Source: an uncultured Ulvibacter sp.
GTDB taxonomy: Bacteria; Bacteroidota; Bacteroidia; Flavobacteriales; Flavobacteriaceae
Direction of reading: 5' to 3'
Assembly (NCBI GenBank): GCA_913063405.1
Contig: CAJXZB010000011.1
Span: forward strand, 1 to 64,000
DNA length: 64,000 nt
A model generated the notes under the pieces. It searched no databases. It had not been told where the DNA came from and saw nothing but the letters and a program-made list of their open reading frames with translations. Position 1 is the stretch's first letter, and each line of letters starts with the position of its first letter. The translations under genes and the position numbers were made by a program. Shown here piece after piece: positions 33,423 to 43,600 of this stretch.

Positions 33423-33838
33423 AAAAATAATAATGGTTTCCTTTATTAAATGAGGCTTTGGTTTGAGTCCAAGAAAGGATCGAATTGAAGGTTAAGTCTT
33501 GAACAATGAGATAAATGCGGTTCTATAATTTTTCCTCCATAGACTCGAGTCGAGAGGCCCACATATTGAGTTCTTTTTTGATGACTTTAAGGCGTTGAAC
33601 TTGCAACAAAAAAGTAGACATTTAGTTCAGGCTCATGCTGCTACATTTTGATTAAACTCTTCGGCTTCAAACTCTTCTATAGTTTTCTCCCTCTTAAAAA
33701 ACTAGTTGATTACCTATATAAGAAAGGGTTTTTCTCCCTTTTGAAAATTAGTTGATTGCCTATAAAAAAAAGGGTAATCCCCTCTCTAATTTTTGAAAAA
33801 ATTAGAAGAGTTTAGTGTTCAAATAAACGGGGACTCTA
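33423..33838. other. intergenic region before the eCIS operon
   Basis: No gene. On the minus strand 33630-33690 reads as a short Glu-rich tail (KTIEEFEAEEFNQNVAA) that could be the end of a lost ORF. Tandem 44-bp repeats lie at 33685-33774. No convincing TAnnTTTG promoter was found for the downstream operon. Confidence 0.5.
33685..33774 (+). repeat. two imperfect tandem repeats (~44 bp) upstream of the eCIS operon
   Basis: TTCTCCCTCTTAAAAAACTA and TTCTCCCTTTTGAAAATTAG start two copies (33685 and 33732). Each goes on with GTTGATT(A/G)CCTATA and ends in AAAGGG. The junction also folds as AAAGGG-loop-CCCTTT followed by T's, so it may double as the terminator of the formate dehydrogenase operon. 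Confidence 0.6.
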
Positions 33839-34486
33839 ATGATTACGGATGCTATTTTTAAAATACTTTTTTTTTTAAAGGATAAAGTAGATAATTATAA
33901 TGAAAGTACTTCGTCTGTAGTTGAAATTGTAAACATAGCTACCTTAAATGATGGTGATGAGTTTTTAGATTCAACATCTCCTATTGTATTATCAATTATA
34001 AATATTGAAGAGGACACTACTGCCAGAAACCCCAATGTCTATATCCCTCAAACAAATCCACCTCAAAAATATAATAACCCTTCACAGCACTTAGTGCTTT
34101 CAATTCTTTTTACGGCATATAATAAAGAACAAAAAAAGGAAAAATATGAGGATGGCATAAAAAAGTTGGAACACGTCATGCATTGTTTTCAAGAAGAGCG
34201 AGTCTTTTTTATAGATGTAGGTACCATGGTTAATCCAAATGTTGTGAAAGTCATTTTGGACATGGAGAGCTTAAAAATTAGCGAGTTAAATCAATTATGG
34301 TCTATGCTAGGAAATAAGTATATGCCCTCTGTCTTATATAAAATGCGCCTAATCTCCGTCCAGCATACTCAAGGAGAAGAAGGTGCTGTAATAGAATCAC
34401 TTAAAATAAAACTTTGGGAAAACAATCCCGAAGACCTTGCGGGGCTTATAGAAGAAACCGAAGAAATTAATTTAAACAATCCATAA
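33839..34486 (+). CDS. eCIS tail-terminator/cap protein (DUF4255, Pvc16 N-terminal family)
   Basis: 215 residues. The N-terminal ITDAIFKILFFLKDKV, SIINIEEDTTARN, the YNNPSQHLVLSILFTAYNK block and the C-terminal NQLWSMLGNKYMPSVLYKMR segment are the pattern of the DUF4255/Pvc16-N family, which caps the sheath-tube end of Afp/PVC particles. It is the first gene of the eCIS operon, 11 bases before the sheath gene, an order seen in other Bacteroidota eCIS loci. Confidence 0.85.
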   Translation: MITDAIFKILFFLKDKVDNYNESTSSVVEIVNIATLNDGDEFLDSTSPIVLSIINIEEDTTARNPNVYIPQTNPPQKYNNPSQHLVLSILFTAYNKEQKKEKYEDGIKKLEHVMHCFQEERVFFIDVGTMVNPNVVKVILDMESLKISELNQLWSMLGNKYMPSVLYKMRLISVQHTQGEEGAVIESLKIKLWENNPEDLAGLIEETEEINLNNP

Positions 34487-34497
34487 AACCAGAAATT

Positions 34498-36396
34498 ATG
34501 ATAAGTTCAATTAAAACGCCTGGGGTGTACATTAACGAAATTAATGGATTTCCTCCCAGTATTGCCCAAGTGGCAACAGCCATACCCGCTTTTGTTGGGT
34601 ATACAGAAAAAGGGCCTAGTGAGCCCACAAAAGTAAAATCACTTTTAGAATATGGGCAAATCTTTGGTGGAGCATCAGAACCAGCAGGAGTTAACATTAC
34701 ATTAAATGTAGAATACCTCGTTACCGAAAGTCAGTTTAAACTCTATAACAGTTTGCGGTTGTTTTTTGCGAATGGTGGAGGAACATGTTATATCGTTTCT
34801 ATAGGAGATTACGATACTGCAACTCCTTTTTCTTCAGCAACTCCTTTTACAGATGGGTTGAATTTATTAGAAAAAGTTGATGAGGTAACCTTGTTACTAT
34901 TTCCAGATGCTGTTAATCTAGGGGCTAGTAATTTAGGTTCGGTACAAAAGCATGCGCTTATGCAGTGTGCAGATCTTATGGATCGCTTTACCATTATGGA
35001 TGTTATCCAAGCTAGTGGATTAGATGATGATTCAGGTGATTTTAGAGATGAAGTAGGAAACCAAAATTTAAAATACGGAGCCGCCTATTATCCTAATTTA
35101 CAAACCAGTTTTGGGTATAATTTTAGATTTAATGACATTAATGGGACGGCAGCGGGTAGAGTAGACTTTGCAACTATGTATGCTTCAGATGCAATCATTT
35201 CGGCAGCACTTAATGGTTTTGCGACTTTAGATACAGATATCAATGATGGTGCTGGTATTTTAGCAGATTGGGATGCTGCGATTGCTGCAAATCCAAAAAT
35301 AACTATTGGACCTGAGACAGATGTTGCTGCTTATTTAGGGAACATATTTGGATTGTTAGAAACTATTGGCGATCCTGTAGCAGATATTGCTCATGCAGGT
35401 TTAGAGAGTTTGGTGACCGATATGATTTCCATCTCTTTAAAACCTTTAGTACAAAAACTTGTAGAACTTAATTTAGCACATGTTACCTTAAACGGAACGG
35501 CCTTGGATGTTACCAATGCAACGGGTGTAGGCAATGACTTTGCCGATGTTCCTTGGGATCTTTTTGAGCCCAATACAGCTACAGATCCATATCCAGTAAC
35601 AGGAACCAATCCTTACGAGGCACTTCTTGATGATGGTGGTGGGGATACTGATTTAGTAAAAGCACAAGCACAACTTGACAAACTATTTGGGCAAGTCACT
35701 ACCTCTATGAATGCTGTGATGAGTGCAATCGAAGAATACGAATTAAAAGTAGAAAACGATCTCGTATCGCAACTACCTATCTATAGTGCTATCATAGCCG
35801 AACTTTCCAAGAGCATGAACACCCTACCTCCTAGTGGAGCGATGGCTGGCATTTATGCCAATGTAGATGCCACACGTGGTGTATGGAAAGCACCAGGTAA
35901 TGTAAGTGTTAATGGAATCGTGGGGCTTATGGAGGATATAAACGACAAGGAGCAAGAAGATATGAACATCCATGAATCTGGAAAATCGATCAATGCGATT
36001 CGGAAATTTACAGGGAAAGGATTATTGGTCTGGGGAGTAAGAACCTTGGATGGAAACAGCAATGACTGGCGCTATATTAATGTACGTCGCTTGGCCAATA
36101 TGATTGAAGAGTCAACCAAGAAAGCTTGTATGAATTTCGTTTTCGAACCCAACGTAAAACAAACTTGGGTGAACGTAAAGGGAATGATAGAAAACTATCT
36201 AACCACACTTTGGGGTGATGGTGCCTTGGCAGGAGCCAAAGCAGAAGATGCCTTCTTTGTGAGTGTAGGCCTGGACGAGACGATGTCTCCGCAAGACATT
36301 GCAGAAGGGAGATTAATAGTAAAAATTGGTTATGCGCCTTCACGTCCTGCAGAATTTATCATACTAGAATTTATACAAACACAACAAAAGTCATAA
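34498..36396 (+). CDS. contractile sheath protein
   Basis: 632 residues. Starts with the sheath signature (KTPGVYINEINGFPPSIAQV, AFVGYTEKGPS). The conserved C-terminal domain is clear: SINAIRKFTGKGLLVWGVRT, WRYINVRRLANMIEES, FEPNVKQTWVNVK, PQDIAEGRLIVKIGYAPSRP. The middle (~200-440) is a variable insertion rich in Ala/Asp that should lie on the outer surface. Only one sheath gene is present, whereas Serratia Afp has three. Energy for injection comes from its contraction. Confidence 0.95.
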   Translation: MISSIKTPGVYINEINGFPPSIAQVATAIPAFVGYTEKGPSEPTKVKSLLEYGQIFGGASEPAGVNITLNVEYLVTESQFKLYNSLRLFFANGGGTCYIVSIGDYDTATPFSSATPFTDGLNLLEKVDEVTLLLFPDAVNLGASNLGSVQKHALMQCADLMDRFTIMDVIQASGLDDDSGDFRDEVGNQNLKYGAAYYPNLQTSFGYNFRFNDINGTAAGRVDFATMYASDAIISAALNGFATLDTDINDGAGILADWDAAIAANPKITIGPETDVAAYLGNIFGLLETIGDPVADIAHAGLESLVTDMISISLKPLVQKLVELNLAHVTLNGTALDVTNATGVGNDFADVPWDLFEPNTATDPYPVTGTNPYEALLDDGGGDTDLVKAQAQLDKLFGQVTTSMNAVMSAIEEYELKVENDLVSQLPIYSAIIAELSKSMNTLPPSGAMAGIYANVDATRGVWKAPGNVSVNGIVGLMEDINDKEQEDMNIHESGKSINAIRKFTGKGLLVWGVRTLDGNSNDWRYINVRRLANMIEESTKKACMNFVFEPNVKQTWVNVKGMIENYLTTLWGDGALAGAKAEDAFFVSVGLDETMSPQDIAEGRLIVKIGYAPSRPAEFIILEFIQTQQKS

Positions 36397-36423
36397 ATAA
36401 TAATCATTTAAAAACATAAGATC

Positions 36424-36855
36424 ATGGCAGATTTTCCATTACCAAAGTTCCATTTTAGTGCAGAATGGGGCGGTACACGCATAGGGTTTCAAGAAGTTTC
36501 CGGACTTAATAAGGAGCTAGAAATATTGGAATACCGAGAAGGGTCCAGTAAAGAATACTTCAAGCAGAAAATGCCCGGTATGCATAAGCTAAGCAACATT
36601 ACTCTTAAAAGAGGAACCTTTCATAATGACAACGAATTTTATGACTGGTACAATACGGTGGCTTTAAATACAGTGGAGAAAAGAGACATTACCATCTCTC
36701 TTTTAAACGAAAACCACGAACCAGCCATTGTCTGGAAGGTGAAAGACTGTTTTATCACATCGCTTAAATGCACCGATTTAAAATCGGATGAAAACGCGAA
36801 TGCTATTGAAACGGTAGAGATTGCTAATCATGGGTTTACCATGGAACACGCCTAG
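36424..36855 (+). CDS. inner tube protein (Afp1/Pvc1 type)
   Basis: 143 residues of the gp19-like tube family: PLPKFHFSAEWGGTRIGFQE, VSGLNKELEILEYREG, ITLKRGTFHNDNEFYDWYNT. Hexamers of it stack into the tube inside the sheath. 27 bp after the sheath stop. Confidence 0.93.
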   Translation: MADFPLPKFHFSAEWGGTRIGFQEVSGLNKELEILEYREGSSKEYFKQKMPGMHKLSNITLKRGTFHNDNEFYDWYNTVALNTVEKRDITISLLNENHEPAIVWKVKDCFITSLKCTDLKSDENANAIETVEIANHGFTMEHA

Positions 36856-36858
36856 ACC

Positions 36859-37311
36859 ATGCCAGACCCCATGCCATTAAGTGGATATCATTTTTCAGTT
36901 GTTTTCGAACTGCTACCACAGTTTAGTATAGATACTAAATTTCAAAGTGTTAGTGGTTTGAAAAAAACGATGGGGACCGAGTCTATTTCTGAGGGAGGGC
37001 AAAATCAATACAAAATTGATCTTCCTACTGGAAGTAGTTGCGATAACCTTGTTTTAAAACGCGGTCTCACCAAAGAATTATCTGGTTTACGCATGTGGAC
37101 CAATAAAGCTTTAAACGATTTTGTTTTTCATCCAGCGAACATTATAGTGTCGTTACTCAACGAAAAACATGTTCCAACAAAGGTTTGGTATATATCCCAT
37201 GCAATACCCTTGTCCATTGAAACTTCAGGGTTTGATGCAGAGCAGAATAAACTTGTAATAGAAACCTTTACACTGAAATATCAGTTTTTTAAAGAAATAC
37301 CTATTCCATAA
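36859..37311 (+). CDS. tube-initiator protein (Afp5/Pvc5 type)
   Basis: 150 residues, a second gp19-like protein clearly diverged from the first: YHFSVVFELLPQFSIDTKFQ, SVSGLKKTMGTESISEGGQN, LVLKRGLTKELSGLRMW. In Afp/PVC such a paralogue links the tube to the baseplate hub. It begins 3 bases after the main tube gene. Confidence 0.88.
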   Translation: MPDPMPLSGYHFSVVFELLPQFSIDTKFQSVSGLKKTMGTESISEGGQNQYKIDLPTGSSCDNLVLKRGLTKELSGLRMWTNKALNDFVFHPANIIVSLLNEKHVPTKVWYISHAIPLSIETSGFDAEQNKLVIETFTLKYQFFKEIPIP

Positions 37312-37323
37312 ACAAGCATTATT

Positions 37324-37500
37324 ATGGCTATTGAAATTAAAGAACTACATATAAAAATTAAGGTAGATGAAGAAAAACCTACACAGGTATTTCCAAGTAC
37401 TCCCACAAACCCACTTAAAAATGAAGTGATAATGGCGGAGATTATAAGAAAGTGTACTAGAAATGTATTAAAGATACTCAAAGAAAAAAGAGAAAGATGA
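37324..37500 (+). CDS. small eCIS protein (Afp6-like, DUF5908)
   Basis: A 58-residue ATG frame filling the gap between the tube-initiator and the LysM protein: MAIEIKELHIKIKVDE ..., ending in a basic helix. Its stop overlaps the next ATG by 4 bp, which supports translation. Small proteins of this kind with the same MPxxIxELxIKxxV-like start occupy this position in most Afp/PVC operons; their role is unknown. Confidence 0.82.
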   Translation: MAIEIKELHIKIKVDEEKPTQVFPSTPTNPLKNEVIMAEIIRKCTRNVLKILKEKRER

Positions 37501-38264
37501 TAGAAGGTTTCTTAGGGATAATAGATAAAATGAGGATAGAGGTCTATCCCAATGAGGAGTACAAAGAAAGCGAGGCTATTAGCACCATTTTTGTGCAAGT
37601 TAACCCTGAAAGTTATACCATAAACCATGAGGTAGAATTTTGTGAAGGACAGGCTATGGGTGCTTCAAATCAGAACTTAAAGTTCAATAAAATAAAGGGT
37701 GAAGAAGTTTCTTTCGATTTTATTTTTGATAGCTCTGGAATACTCCCACCTGCCAAAATTGAAGACGGCAAAGTAGAAAAGATTCCACTATTGGATAGCT
37801 TGGTTGATGTTTTAAAACCCGCGATTGCAAACCCTTTTGAAGAGGCTGCAACCATAGAGGAAGAAATCACACAATTTAAAGACCTTCTTTTAGGGTATAA
37901 TGGCGACACACACGAAACACGTTATTTACAGCTTCTTTGGGGCGCCTACGAGCTTAAATGCAGACTCGTAAGTATGAATATAGAATACAAGCTTTTTCGA
38001 AGAGATGGAAGACCGATTAGAGCAAAAGCCATCTGTAAGTTTAAAGGCACTCAATCTTATAAAGAGATGCAGGCCGAGCAAAACCAGCAATCACCAGATG
38101 TTACCCATAAAAAGGTCGTAAAACAGCAAGATAAATTCACCTTGTTAGCAGAGCAAACCTACAAACAAAACAGCTACTATGTGGATGTTGCTAAGGCAAA
38201 CAAATTGTTAAGTTTTAGAGAATTAGAAACTGGACAAAATCTATTTTTTCCACCAATTAAATAA
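37497..38264 (+). CDS. CIS tube-baseplate protein with LysM domain (Afp7/Pvc7 type)
   Basis: 255 residues. The N-terminal part (DKMRIEVYPNEE, VNPESYTINHEVEF, KGEEVSFDFIFDSSG) matches the gp53-like hub family. The last ~50 residues are a LysM-type domain (QDKFTLLAEQTYKQNSYYVD ... LETGQNLFFP). It should join tube, spike and baseplate. Confidence 0.9.
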   Translation: MIEGFLGIIDKMRIEVYPNEEYKESEAISTIFVQVNPESYTINHEVEFCEGQAMGASNQNLKFNKIKGEEVSFDFIFDSSGILPPAKIEDGKVEKIPLLDSLVDVLKPAIANPFEEAATIEEEITQFKDLLLGYNGDTHETRYLQLLWGAYELKCRLVSMNIEYKLFRRDGRPIRAKAICKFKGTQSYKEMQAEQNQQSPDVTHKKVVKQQDKFTLLAEQTYKQNSYYVDVAKANKLLSFRELETGQNLFFPPIK

Positions 38265-38269
38265 AAACG

Positions 38270-39937
38270 ATGGCCGTAGTACCCTACACACCTGCTTTTA
38301 GTATACTCCAAATAGAGATTCTTATTAATGGAACCAATGGAGGGCTGCATACGTTGTTAAAAAAATTGGAAGTACAATATGAGCTTAATAAAATTCCGTT
38401 TGCAAAACTGGATTTAATCGCTTCTAACCCTGATTTGGAGGCTGATGATGCACCATTGGAAAGTGCTGCTTTAGTTGTAAATGATGAGATTGAAATACTT
38501 GTCACCACTGACGATATTTCACAGACCTTATTTAAGGGAATGATCTATAAAATAGATAACAACGCAGATCCAGTTGCTGGTTTCGACACAAAAATAGAAT
38601 GCAAAGATATTTGTATCAACCTCACAGGCCAACAAGACGTCGTAGCCGATGAAACCTTTGCTGAAAAAATGGATCGTTTTCTTCAAAAATTTTCAATAGC
38701 GAACGAAGTTTCACTAGGTGCTTGGAGCGAAGAAGTAGTTAGTAAAACTATAAACATTACGCCTTGGGATTACATTATTAGTTATTTAGATAGCCTAGGC
38801 TTTATGGCCAATATACGAGAAGGGAGTTTTACAGTTTTTGATAGTACAGCTGCTGGAGTAGAGGCAAAATACTTAGGCAAAAATGGGGTTAATGTTTTTG
38901 AATTTGAAGGAAGAGAGCAAGAGGCTGTCGCTAATGTTCAAGTACAATATTGGAATCCCGAAACACAAGCCATAGAAACGCAAGAAAGCGAAACCGAAGT
39001 TGAAAATGCAGAAGGCAATGAAGTAGTAGACTTGAGTCAGTCTAACTATAGTCCAGAAACACTGAGTCAAATGGCGAAGGCACTAGCGGCAAAAAATAGA
39101 CTTGCAGTCTTTCATGGTAATGTGAAAACCTATGGTAATTTGACAGCAAAATATGGAGATAATCTTTCTTTCGAGAAAGTAAATGAAACGATAGATGACA
39201 AGCCTTTAATAATTTATAAAGAATTTCATGTAATAGAAAATGGATGCTGGAATACAAGTTATGATTTTGGGTTGGAGACGAATCAATCTTTTGCAGAAAA
39301 TATAAGTGTAACTGCTGCTAGCAGTACTGCCAGAGCTGGACAAACCAATAATGTACAAGGCTTACAAATTGGGGTTGTCACCCAAATAGAAGACGATCCC
39401 AAAAAAGAATTTAGAATTAGGGTAAGAATACCCACCATAGACGCTACAGGCGATGGTGTATGGGCGCGTCTAGCTTCTTTTCAGGCTGGGAGTAAACGGG
39501 GGGCATTCTTTATTCCAGAAGTGAATGACGAAGTGGTACTAGGTTGTTTTAATAACAATCCAGACACCCCAGTGATATTAGGAAAAATGTATAGCAGCGC
39601 CCACGAAATGCCTTTCCCTATAGAAAAGGAAAACAATATACAGGGCATAGTCTCTAGAGAGGACACTAAAATTATTATCAATGACAAGGAAAAATCTGTA
39701 GAGATTAGTACAAAAGCGGGAAACAAAATATTAATAAGCGATGACAAGAAAGGAATTGTACTGGAAGATCAAAACAAGAACAGGATTACTATGGACGATA
39801 AAGGGATTACCATAGAGAGTGCAAAAGACCTCATCCTAAAAGCTCCATCGGGAAATTTCAATGTAGAAGGAGTTAAAAATTCATTAAAGGCAACGGCTAA
39901 TATGGAATTGTCTGGAAAACTAATAAAACTAAACTAA
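38270..39937 (+). CDS. VgrG-like central spike (Afp8/Pvc8 type)
   Basis: 555 residues. The N-terminal gp27-like hub (~1-345) includes IKCKD-type and ITPWDYIISYLDSLGFMANI segments. A gp5-type OB fold follows (LQIGVVTQIEDDPKKEFRIR, GVWARLASFQAGSKRGAFFI, EVNDEVVLGCFNNNPDTPVI). The C-terminal beta prism is made of short repeats (DKEKSVEISTKAGNKI, ISDDKKGIVLEDQNKNRITM). No lysozyme domain and no C-terminal effector extension. Confidence 0.94.
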   Translation: MAVVPYTPAFSILQIEILINGTNGGLHTLLKKLEVQYELNKIPFAKLDLIASNPDLEADDAPLESAALVVNDEIEILVTTDDISQTLFKGMIYKIDNNADPVAGFDTKIECKDICINLTGQQDVVADETFAEKMDRFLQKFSIANEVSLGAWSEEVVSKTINITPWDYIISYLDSLGFMANIREGSFTVFDSTAAGVEAKYLGKNGVNVFEFEGREQEAVANVQVQYWNPETQAIETQESETEVENAEGNEVVDLSQSNYSPETLSQMAKALAAKNRLAVFHGNVKTYGNLTAKYGDNLSFEKVNETIDDKPLIIYKEFHVIENGCWNTSYDFGLETNQSFAENISVTAASSTARAGQTNNVQGLQIGVVTQIEDDPKKEFRIRVRIPTIDATGDGVWARLASFQAGSKRGAFFIPEVNDEVVLGCFNNNPDTPVILGKMYSSAHEMPFPIEKENNIQGIVSREDTKIIINDKEKSVEISTKAGNKILISDDKKGIVLEDQNKNRITMDDKGITIESAKDLILKAPSGNFNVEGVKNSLKATANMELSGKLIKLN

Positions 39938-39938
39938 T

Positions 39939-40229
39939 ATGCCATTTGCAGCAAGAGCAAACGATATGCACGTATGTCCAATGTCCGACGGACCTAAACC
40001 TCATGTTGGTGGTCCCGTACTGCCAGGGGTTAATACGACTGTATTAATAGGGGGACAACCTGCAGCAGTAGTAGGTGATATGTGTACCTGTACGGGGCCT
40101 CCAGATGCCATAGCGAAGGGTTCGACGAGTGTGATGATAAGTAAAAAACCAGTCGCTAGAATGGGGGATAGCACAGCCCATGGAGGAAAAATAATAATTG
40201 GATGTACCACAGTAATAATAGGAGGATAA
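39939..40229 (+). CDS. PAAR-domain spike tip
   Basis: 96 residues with the PAAR pattern: ARANDMHVCP, GGPVLPG, GGQPAAVVGDMCTCTGPPD, KPVARMGDSTAHGGKIIIGC. The His and Cys residues should bind one zinc at the tip of the spike. It starts 1 base after the spike gene stop and has no extension, so it is a plain sharpening tip. Confidence 0.95.
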   Translation: MPFAARANDMHVCPMSDGPKPHVGGPVLPGVNTTVLIGGQPAAVVGDMCTCTGPPDAIAKGSTSVMISKKPVARMGDSTAHGGKIIIGCTTVIIGG

Positions 40230-40232
40230 CAA

Positions 40233-40646
40233 ATGGAAAAAGAAAATTTTTTAGGAACGGGATGGAGCTTTCCACCCACTTTTAACCTTAGCAGGAAAGA
40301 AGTAACCATGGTAAGTGACGAAGAAGATATACAACAAAGTTTGGAAATCTTACTATCGACCAATATTGGGGAGCGTGTATTGCTTTCAGATTATGGATGC
40401 GGTATGGACACCTTGGTCTTCGAAAACATGACGGTTACTTTTTTAACCAAGGTAAAAGCCATCATTAAAAAGGCCATTTTACTATACGAACCTCGGATAG
40501 ATTTGGATGAAATTTATTTTACAAACTCTAACGAGTTGGAAGGAAAAATAAATGTTCAATTACACTATACTATTAGAGCAACAAACTCCAGGTTTAACTT
40601 TGTGTATCCATTTTACATTAAAGAAGGTACTTATATAAAAAGCTAG
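40233..40646 (+). CDS. gp25-like baseplate protein (Afp9/Pvc9 type)
   Basis: 137 residues of the gp25/lysozyme-like baseplate family: SDEEDIQQSLEILLSTNIGE then RVLLSDYGCGMDTLVFE (the E-R-x-x-x-x-x-G-C-G core), and the AIIKKAILLYEPRIDLDEI segment. Sheath-initiator function at the baseplate. 3 bases after the PAAR gene. Confidence 0.93.
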   Translation: MEKENFLGTGWSFPPTFNLSRKEVTMVSDEEDIQQSLEILLSTNIGERVLLSDYGCGMDTLVFENMTVTFLTKVKAIIKKAILLYEPRIDLDEIYFTNSNELEGKINVQLHYTIRATNSRFNFVYPFYIKEGTYIKS

Positions 40647-40652
40647 ATAGAA

Positions 40653-43600
40653 ATGTCAAATTGTCAAACAGACATACCAAATCATAAAAGAGCGGCAAGC
40701 AGCCAAAACGGTAGAATGCCAAAAGCACTGCATTCTGATTTTGTTTTAGTTGATGAACGATCTATTGCTGACTTAATTGTGAGTACCAATACCTTATCCA
40801 AGCAATTAAAGTTTTATAACCAGGACAATGTTGTATTAGATAATTGGAGTCCTTTCTTTCAATGGGAAACAACCTCCATACTTGCTCAAATAGCGACCTT
40901 AAATATTGACAAAATTTTGTCTGAATTTCAGTTAAAGAAAAGAGAGTTGTTATTTATTCCGCTGTTGGCAGGCCAAAAAGACATCATATTTCCATTTTTT
41001 TATAAGATTGAAGATACATTAAAAGATCTTTTTAATAAGGTAGAGCAATTACCGCATGATTTTTTAATTAAAGAATATTATAAAGGTACTTATAAGACTA
41101 TTAAAAAATTGCTCAAGGTGATTATGACAGAGATTGAAAGTACAGACGATCTTTCATTTTCATTGCAACACCATATATTCAACAAAAACATTCAAAACCT
41201 ATTTGGGCTCTTAACGCAATGGAAAACAAAAAGCGAAGAAAAGCTTCTAGAAAATTTAGAAAGTTATCCCAAGCATGCCCCTCAATATGCGTTGTATTTG
41301 GCATTTTTAAAACTTTTTGGGTTTGCACAGCAAAACCTGAATGAATTTACAGAGCGTCATTTGGATTTTTACTATAAAAAAATCCTACAACTCACTCCAG
41401 AAGTTGCTCAACCAGATTACGCTCATTTGTACATAGAACCTCACAAAGGGATCGATCCGTTTTTGTTAGAAGAAGGAAACATTTTTCTAGGAGGTAAAGA
41501 TGGTGAAGGCAATAAAAAATACTACGCAGCAACAGCAGATACTGTTATTAATCAAGCAGCGATAGCCAATTTATATGGAGCCTTAAAGTTAAATAACAAA
41601 TACTATTTTGAAGATATTACTGGCTTAAATGCGTCGGGTGAAAGCTGGAAACCTTTTCCTGAAAGCGAATTATCCAATGAGATCGGCTTTGTTTTGGCAA
41701 GTCCTATGCTTTTCTTAAGAGGAGGCAGTAGATTAATACATGTAAGCTTTATCAATGCAGCCGAGCAAATGGTGGACGTAAATGCTGCCGATTTTAATTT
41801 TTACCTCAGTGGTGCAGAAGAGTGGCATTTAGTAACAGATGTGACGTTAGATGAAAAAAAAGTAGTCCTTCCTATTGCAGCAGATGTACAGGAAATAGTA
41901 CCCTTTAACCCAGAAATTCATGAAGGGGTTGCTATTGACACGAAATTCCCGGTCTTAAAAGTAGTAGCAAATGACTCCGAACTCACGCATGTTTCATTTC
42001 AGAAAATAAAAATAGAAGTATTAGTAAGAGATTATAATCACTTTAAACTCTATTCGGAAACTGGAGAAATAGATCATACTAAAAGCTTTCAACCTTTTGG
42101 ACCCTTACCTAGAAAAGAAAACGGATTTGTATTTGCTTGTAATGAATACTTTCAGAAAAAAGGAGCTTATGGGGCTTTAAAAGTTATTACCGACAGAAAT
42201 TGGAACTGGTATTTACCATATTATACTCGTCTGTCCTTTTTGGAGAATGGAAGATGGACTTCTGGCAGTAAATGGGAGTGGAATCCCAACTATAATATGA
42301 TTAATACACAGGATATTCCTTACGATTTTTCAGAAAATAGAGAAATAGCCCCTAATGATGCGTCAGGTTATGCAAAAATGATTCTTACAAGTAGTAATTA
42401 TAGTGAAGATAAGTATTTAGAAGACTTTATTACAGCCGCTAAAGTTACGCGTTCTACGACCTTGCCCTATGTCCCTACGGTAAACGAAATAATGTTCGAC
42501 TATTATGCAGCAGAAACGATGGATGTAGGAAAAAACACGAACGCCGATAATCACGGCTTCTACCACCTCTATCCAAATGGGTATAAAGCATTAAGGGGGA
42601 GCACGTTAACCTTGCTTCCTGTGGTTGAAAATGAAGGGGAACTTATTATAGGCATTAGTGATATAGCTGGAGGAAATGCAATTAGCTTGCTATTTCAAGT
42701 AGCCGAAGGAAGTGCAAACCCTAGGCAAACCCCCATTGACTTAAAATGGACCTACTTGCATGAAAACAAATGGGAGAAATTTGAAGAGCAAGATCTAGGC
42801 GACGAAACCAATGGACTTACACAATCTGGAATTGTAAAAATAAATGCTCCAGAGGAGTTGGTGCTCGACCAACAAACCATACTACCACCTAATTATTGGT
42901 GGATAAAAATAGCCGCTACTCAAAGAGTGGATGCCATTTGTGATTTGGTAGGAATCCATGCACAAGCATTAAAAGTTATACTAACAGATTACGATAATGT
43001 AGGCACTTACTTTATAGAAAACACCCCGTCAAAAACGATCACGAAACTTTTTAATAATAAAAACGAAATTAAAAAGGTAAAACAACCCTATGCATCCTTT
43101 GGCGGTAAACTAAAAGAAACCTCAAACTTATTTTATCAGCGCGTAAGTGAGCGCTTGCGTCATAAGGGAAAGGCGATTAGCGTATGGGATTACGAAAAAT
43201 TAATATTGGACAACTTTGCTGAGGTTTATCAAGTAAAATGTTTAAACCATCACCGTTACGACAGTATCGAAATTGCTAACATGAGTGCTGGGTATGTTAC
43301 CCTCATTCCAGTTGCAAAGGGAAACACCTTGGATGTTCCCAATTTTTGGAAACCCATTGTAGATCTGGGTACTATGAAAAGGATTAAAACTTTTTTACAA
43401 GAGCGTACCTCGCCTCATGTTCGAATTGCTGTAAAACCACCAACTTTGGAAAAATTAGAACTCGATTTTAGAGTAAAATACATTGAAATTCCAGGGGCGG
43501 ACACGCGTTTATATACACAACAATTACAAGACACCATTAATAAATTTCTAAGCCCTTGGGCGTATAGCGAAGATGTAGTAGCAAATTTCCAGGAAGAGAT

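Noticed and set aside
40001-40363. Minus-strand ORF over the PAAR gene
   Set aside because: Shadow; the plus strand has the complete zinc-binding PAAR pattern and tight operon spacing.
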